Shown: piece by piece, positions 60,705 through 64,000 of the stretch
Numbering within the stretch: position 1 is the first letter of the stretch
Layout: the number at the start of each line of letters is the position of its first letter
Origin: M3007 sp040397785
GTDB taxonomy: Bacteria > Bacteroidota > Bacteroidia > Chitinophagales > Saprospiraceae
Direction: 5' to 3'
Assembly: GCA_040397785.1 (NCBI GenBank)
Contig: JBBAVI010000014.1
Location: 16,287-80,286, forward strand
DNA: 64,000 bases
Notes under the pieces: generated by a model
Database searches by the model: none
Told to the model about the DNA's origin: nothing
What the model saw: only the letters and a program-made list of their open reading frames with translations
Made by a program: the position numbers and the translations under genes

Positions 60705-61892
60705 TCAGGCAATTGCCTGCTGGAGGTCGGCGATCAAGTCCAGCGGATTTTCAATCCCAACGGACAGTCGAATCAAGCCATCGGTGATGCCGTTTTGTAC
60801 GCGTACTTCCGGGGCTACATGCAGGTGCGAGGAAGACGCCGGATGTAAAATCAGGGTATCTACATCGCCCAAAGTAGGGGCTAGTGCGCACATGGTTACT
60901 TTGTTCATGCATTTCAGGCCCGCTTCCAAGCCGCCTTTTAATTCAAAACTCAACATACCACCGAAGCCGCCTTTCATTTGTTGTAATGCCAACGCATGAT
61001 CCGGGTGGCTTGGCAATCCCGGGTAATTGACGCGCGCTACTGCGGGGTGTTGTACTAGGAATTCTGCTAAAGCCTGTGCATTGCTGCAATGCCGTTCCAT
61101 CCGCAAAGAGAGCGTTTTCAAACCATTGCTGGTCAACCAGGCCTCAAAAGGAGAGCAATTCGTACCCGCCAATTTCATCGCATTCCACACTTGCTTTTGC
61201 ATACGCTCCGGATCGCCGCCCACGACTACGCCGGCGATGCTGTTGCCATGCCCATTGAGGTATTTTGTTGTTGAATGTATGACAAAATCGACACCCAACG
61301 CCAAGGGTTGTTGCAATAAAGGGGTGGCAAAAGTATTATCAATCGCGCAAAGGGCATTGTAACGGTGTGCCAGTTCTGCCAGGGCGCGAATATCTACACA
61401 GGCCAGGGTAGGGTTGGCTGGCGTTTCACAATATAACATTTGGATACCGGGATGCGTCTTCAGCAGGTTTTCTACCTGGTTCAGATCGGTCAAATCGGTC
61501 AGGATCGTCTCTACCCCAAATTGCTTGAATAGTTTGACCAACAATTCGGTGGTGCCGCCGTACAAATTGCCTTGGGAAAGCACCGTGTCGCCCGCTTTCA
61601 AGACGCCAAACAGCAATGTTGAAATAGCAGACATGCCACTCGAAGTCATCACACCTCGGGCCGGGATATTTAATCCATAAGCCTCCAGATCAGCGATTTT
61701 TTGTCCCACCGAATCTACGGTCGGGTTGGCATATCGGCTATACGCATGTCCGGAGGTAATATTTTTAAAAATATCAATACCCGCTTCGATATTGTCAAAG
61801 GAAAACGAAGAAGTGGCGTAGATGGGCAGGATATGCGGATCAGTAGTCCGGCCTTCCGAACCTTCTTTTACTACAAAAGAATCGATATTCAT
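60705..61892 (-). CDS. Cys/Met metabolism PLP enzyme (trans-sulfuration family)
   Basis: 395 residues, the full family length. TSGHAYSRYANPT is the family signature start, SSGMSAISTLLFG and the SQGNLYGGTTELL region line the active site, AIDNTFATPLL binds PLP, and HSTTKYLNGHGN carries the PLP lysine (about 207). The family includes cystathionine gamma-synthase, O-acetylhomoserine sulfhydrylase and methionine gamma-lyase. The methionine gamma-lyase cysteine after LYG is absent (LYGGT), arguing against that activity. The exact reaction is unresolved. Cytoplasmic. Confidence 0.88.
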   Translation of the reverse strand: MNIDSFVVKEGSEGRTTDPHILPIYATSSFSFDNIEAGIDIFKNITSGHAYSRYANPTVDSVGQKIADLEAYGLNIPARGVMTSSGMSAISTLLFGVLKAGDTVLSQGNLYGGTTELLVKLFKQFGVETILTDLTDLNQVENLLKTHPGIQMLYCETPANPTLACVDIRALAELAHRYNALCAIDNTFATPLLQQPLALGVDFVIHSTTKYLNGHGNSIAGVVVGGDPERMQKQVWNAMKLAGTNCSPFEAWLTSNGLKTLSLRMERHCSNAQALAEFLVQHPAVARVNYPGLPSHPDHALALQQMKGGFGGMLSFELKGGLEAGLKCMNKVTMCALAPTLGDVDTLILHPASSSHLHVAPEVRVQNGITDGLIRLSVGIENPLDLIADLQQAIA

Positions 61893-61918
61893 GCGGTGGG
61901 TGGCTGAAAATGAAAGAA

Positions 61919-62164
61919 TTAAGGCTGCTTTCGCTTGGGTACGGGGTCGTGGATATCGTGGTTACTCCAGGGGTGGCAGCGCAAAATACGTTTAATGCCC
62001 ATAGAAGTGCCCTTGATAGGGCCCCATTCTTCAATGGCTTCGATGGTATAATGGGAGCAAGTGGGATTGTACCTGCATTTATTATTGCCCAGTAAAGGCG
62101 ATAAAGTCAATTGATAAATCCGAATCGGAAAAATCAATATCTTTTTAAATATTTTGCCAAGCAT
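61919..62164 (-). CDS. yidD: Membrane protein insertion efficiency factor YidD
   Basis: 81 residues. FPIRIYQLTLSPLLG and CRYNPTCSHYTIEAI are the family hallmarks, ending ILRCHPWSNHDIHDPVP with the conserved C-H-P. It is a small amphipathic protein at the inner membrane that helps YidC. In many bacteria it sits beside yidC; here it is 22 kb away, 10 bp downstream of an OmpR-type regulator gene and probably co-transcribed with it. Confidence 0.95.
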   Translation of the reverse strand: MLGKIFKKILIFPIRIYQLTLSPLLGNNKCRYNPTCSHYTIEAIEEWGPIKGTSMGIKRILRCHPWSNHDIHDPVPKRKQP

Positions 62165-62174
62165 GGTTCAATAT

Positions 62175-62858
62175 TCAGGCAGTGAATTTATACCCGACCC
62201 CCCGGATGGAGTGGAAGAAAATCGGCTCCTTGGCATCTTCTTCAAAGTATTTACGAAATGCCAGGATAAAATTATCAATTGTGCGGGTGCTTGGAAACAC
62301 GTCATACCCCCAAACGGCTTGTAAAATTTGATTACGGCTGACTACTTCATTTTTGCGCTCTACCAGCAATTTGAGCAGCATCGCTTCTTTTTTGGTGAGG
62401 GTGATGTTATCCCCACGCCAGGTCGTCGCTTCAAATGTATGGAAATTCACCTTGTTTTTGCCAAATTCGTACAATTCCAGGGCTTCTCCTTTTACGCGTT
62501 GGCTGCGGCGCAACAAAATACCTACACGCAGCAACAGTTCTTCCAGGTTAAACGGCTTGGTAATATAATCGTCGGCACCCTTTTTTAGGCCGGTGATGCG
62601 TTCCTGGGCCATATCTTTTGCAGTCAGGATCACAATGGGTACTTCGGTATTCGTGAGGCGCACTTGTTCCGTTATGGTAAACCCATCCACATCGGGCAGC
62701 ATCACGTCGAGCAATAACAAATCAAAATGTTGACCACCAATGTATTCCAGCGCTTTTTTCCCGTTTCCGGTGCTTACTACCTCGTAACCTTCCAGTTCGA
62801 GGTTGAGCCGGATGGCATCCCGGATATTATCTTCATCTTCTACAAGCAGAATCCGCAT
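62175..62858 (-). CDS. OmpR/PhoB-family response regulator
   Basis: 227 residues. The receiver domain (1-118) carries the acidic pair in LLVEDEDNI, the phosphorylated Asp in LLLLDVMLPDVDG (about 52), the Thr in ILTAKD and the Lys in ITKPF. The C-terminal winged helix (about 130-226) contains LTKKEAMLLKLLVERK and FHSIRGVGYKF. It controls transcription. No histidine kinase lies beside it within the window; the gene upstream (62934) is metabolic. It probably forms an operon with yidD. Confidence 0.95.
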   Translation of the reverse strand: MRILLVEDEDNIRDAIRLNLELEGYEVVSTGNGKKALEYIGGQHFDLLLLDVMLPDVDGFTITEQVRLTNTEVPIVILTAKDMAQERITGLKKGADDYITKPFNLEELLLRVGILLRRSQRVKGEALELYEFGKNKVNFHTFEATTWRGDNITLTKKEAMLLKLLVERKNEVVSRNQILQAVWGYDVFPSTRTIDNFILAFRKYFEEDAKEPIFFHSIRGVGYKFTA

Positions 62859-62933
62859 GTTCGTTTTGGGCTAATTGTTTAAATTGAAACGCGGCGACCG
62901 GGATTTTGTTTAGCCGCCGCGTTTGTCAGGGTA

Positions 62934-64000
62934 CTACATGCCTAAATCGAGGTTATGTTTTTCATGCCAGGGCAAACCATCCAGGTTCAAACGCTCCATA
63001 AATGGATCTGGATTGAGTTGCTCCACATTGAACACGCCTTTGCCCGACCAATTGCCAGTAAGGATCATGCGCGCGCCAATCATGGCCGGTACGCCAGTGG
63101 TGTAACTTACAGCCTGGGTGCCGGTTTCGCGGTAGGCATCTACGTGCGAGCAATTGTTCCACACATAATAGGTAGCCTCTTTTCCGTCTTTGATGCCTTT
63201 GATGCGGTTGCCAATACTGGTGAAGCCGGTGTAGTTTTCACCGAGTTCTTCCGGTTTGGGTAAAACGGCTTTTAAAAACTCCAGCGGCACAATGTCCAAG
63301 CCTTTAAAGCGTACGGGGTCGATGCCCGCCATGCCGATATTTTGGATAACACGCAGGTGCGTCAGGTATTGTTCGCTGAAGGTCATCCAAAAACGCGCGC
63401 GTTTGAGGGTCGGGAAGTGTTTTACCAAACTTTCCAGTTCTTCATGGAAAATGAGGTATGAGCGTTTTGGGCCAATTTCCGGGTAGTCGATGTCTTTCCA
63501 GATTTCGTGTGGCTCGGTTTCGATCCACTGGCCATTTTCCCAGTATTTGCCGCGTTGAGTTACCTCCCGGATGTTGATTTCGGGGTTAAAATTGGTAGCA
63601 AACGCTTTGCCGTGGCTGCCAGCATTGGCATCTACGATATCGAGTTCATGCAATTCGTCGAAGTAGTGTTTTTTTGCGTAGGCGGTGTACACGCTGGTTA
63701 CGCCCGGATCGAAACCACAACCCAACACGGCCATAATGCCTTTCTTTTCGTAGCGTTCCTGATAGGCCCATTGCCAGGAGTATTCAAATTTTGCTACATT
63801 TTTGGGCTCGTAATTGGCGGTATCCATGTAGTTTACCCCCATTTCGAGGCAGGCATCCATAATGTGCAAGTCCTGGTAAGGAAGCGCTACATTGATTACG
63901 AGGTCTGGCTGGAACTTTTTGAGGAGTGCGATTGTTTGTTCCACCTGATCGGCATCCAAGCGGGCGGTTTTAATTTTGCGGCCACCGTACGCTTGGTAAA
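62934..64000 (-). CDS. Saccharopine dehydrogenase-like enzyme, probable carboxy(nor)spermidine synthase (5' end outside window)
   Basis: At least 355 residues; the frame stays open to the window edge, so the N-terminal NAD(P) motif is missing. The visible part begins YQAYGGRKIKTARLDADQV and continues with PDLVINVALPYQDL, VLGCGFDPGVTSVYTAYA, ANAGSHGKAFATNFNPE and a C-terminal GTQAVSYTTGVPAMIGARMI, quoted in part. The pattern fits the carboxynorspermidine dehydrogenase group better than lysine-pathway saccharopine enzymes. It would condense aspartate semialdehyde with a diamine, giving the substrate of NspC (37005-38144). Confidence 0.85.
   Translation of the reverse strand, partial: YQAYGGRKIKTARLDADQVEQTIALLKKFQPDLVINVALPYQDLHIMDACLEMGVNYMDTANYEPKNVAKFEYSWQWAYQERYEKKGIMAVLGCGFDPGVTSVYTAYAKKHYFDELHELDIVDANAGSHGKAFATNFNPEINIREVTQRGKYWENGQWIETEPHEIWKDIDYPEIGPKRSYLIFHEELESLVKHFPTLKRARFWMTFSEQYLTHLRVIQNIGMAGIDPVRFKGLDIVPLEFLKAVLPKPEELGENYTGFTSIGNRIKGIKDGKEATYYVWNNCSHVDAYRETGTQAVSYTTGVPAMIGARMILTGNWSGKGVFNVEQLNPDPFMERLNLDGLPWHEKHNLDLGM

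Noticed and set aside
60705..61892. Call as methionine gamma-lyase
   Set aside because: The characteristic cysteine after LYG is absent; a synthase or sulfhydrylase activity is equally possible.

Overview
The window looks like a chromosome segment from a Bacteroidota member, most likely a Saprospiria-type bacterium; that placement is inference from content. The supporting signs are type IX secretion (T9SS) sorting domains at the ends of several very large secreted proteins, a one-piece hybrid two-component regulator, TTG...TAnnTTTG promoters without clear Shine-Dalgarno sites, and DUF3472, DUF3841, GWxTD and DUF6438 proteins. No plasmid or phage backbone and no CRISPR array was seen.

Layout. 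1-2.8 kb: an FKBP isomerase (cut by the window edge) coupled to a DHH phosphoesterase, ndk, and an orphan T9SS sorting domain. 3.1-5.9 kb: tRNA-Gly(CCC) followed by a PstI-like restriction-modification pair. 6-11.6 kb: a 1864-residue secreted metalloprotease. 12-18 kb: small secreted protein, DUF3841, methyltransferase, AlkA, then a patch of insertion and decay: a RhuM-Fic/Doc protein flanked by a partial duplication of the alkA 3' end, a broken antitoxin and a 5' remnant of a possible retropepsin gene. 18-25 kb: a secreted T9SS protein of unknown function downstream of a hybrid two-component regulator. 25-28.7 kb: an organic-peroxide-type stress cluster (AhpD-like, YHS, OsmC, MarR) and a TetR/PNPOx-like pair with clear operators. 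28.8-36.9 kb: deaminase remnant, haloperoxidase-like lipoprotein lacking a key motif, M28 peptidase, GWxTD protein, POT peptide transporter and an unlisted 43-residue membrane protein. 37-41 kb: nspC, yidC and threonine aldolase. 41-44 kb: outer-membrane protein, T9SS protein, and a toxin-antitoxin pair whose PIN toxin is reduced to 26 residues. 44-54 kb: a 1766-residue repeat adhesin with an exact 209-residue higher-order repeat, and a 1513-residue conserved-type protein of unknown function. 54-64 kb: ATP-grasp, slyD, kup, GtrA, GT87, a DUF6438 lipoprotein, a trans-sulfuration enzyme, yidD, an OmpR-type regulator and a saccharopine-dehydrogenase-like enzyme cut by the right edge.

How parts fit. 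Two genes about 25 kb apart (saccharopine-dehydrogenase-like and nspC) can form the carboxyspermidine or carboxynorspermidine route of polyamine synthesis. yidC and yidD both serve inner-membrane protein insertion. The M28 peptidase and POT transporter suggest peptide feeding. Five T9SS-tailed ORFs point to a heavily decorated surface. No complete new defence island was found. The most interesting material is the RhuM-Fic insertion scar, the truncated toxin beside its antitoxin, the unusual secreted 766-residue protein behind a regulator, and the higher-order repeats of the adhesin.
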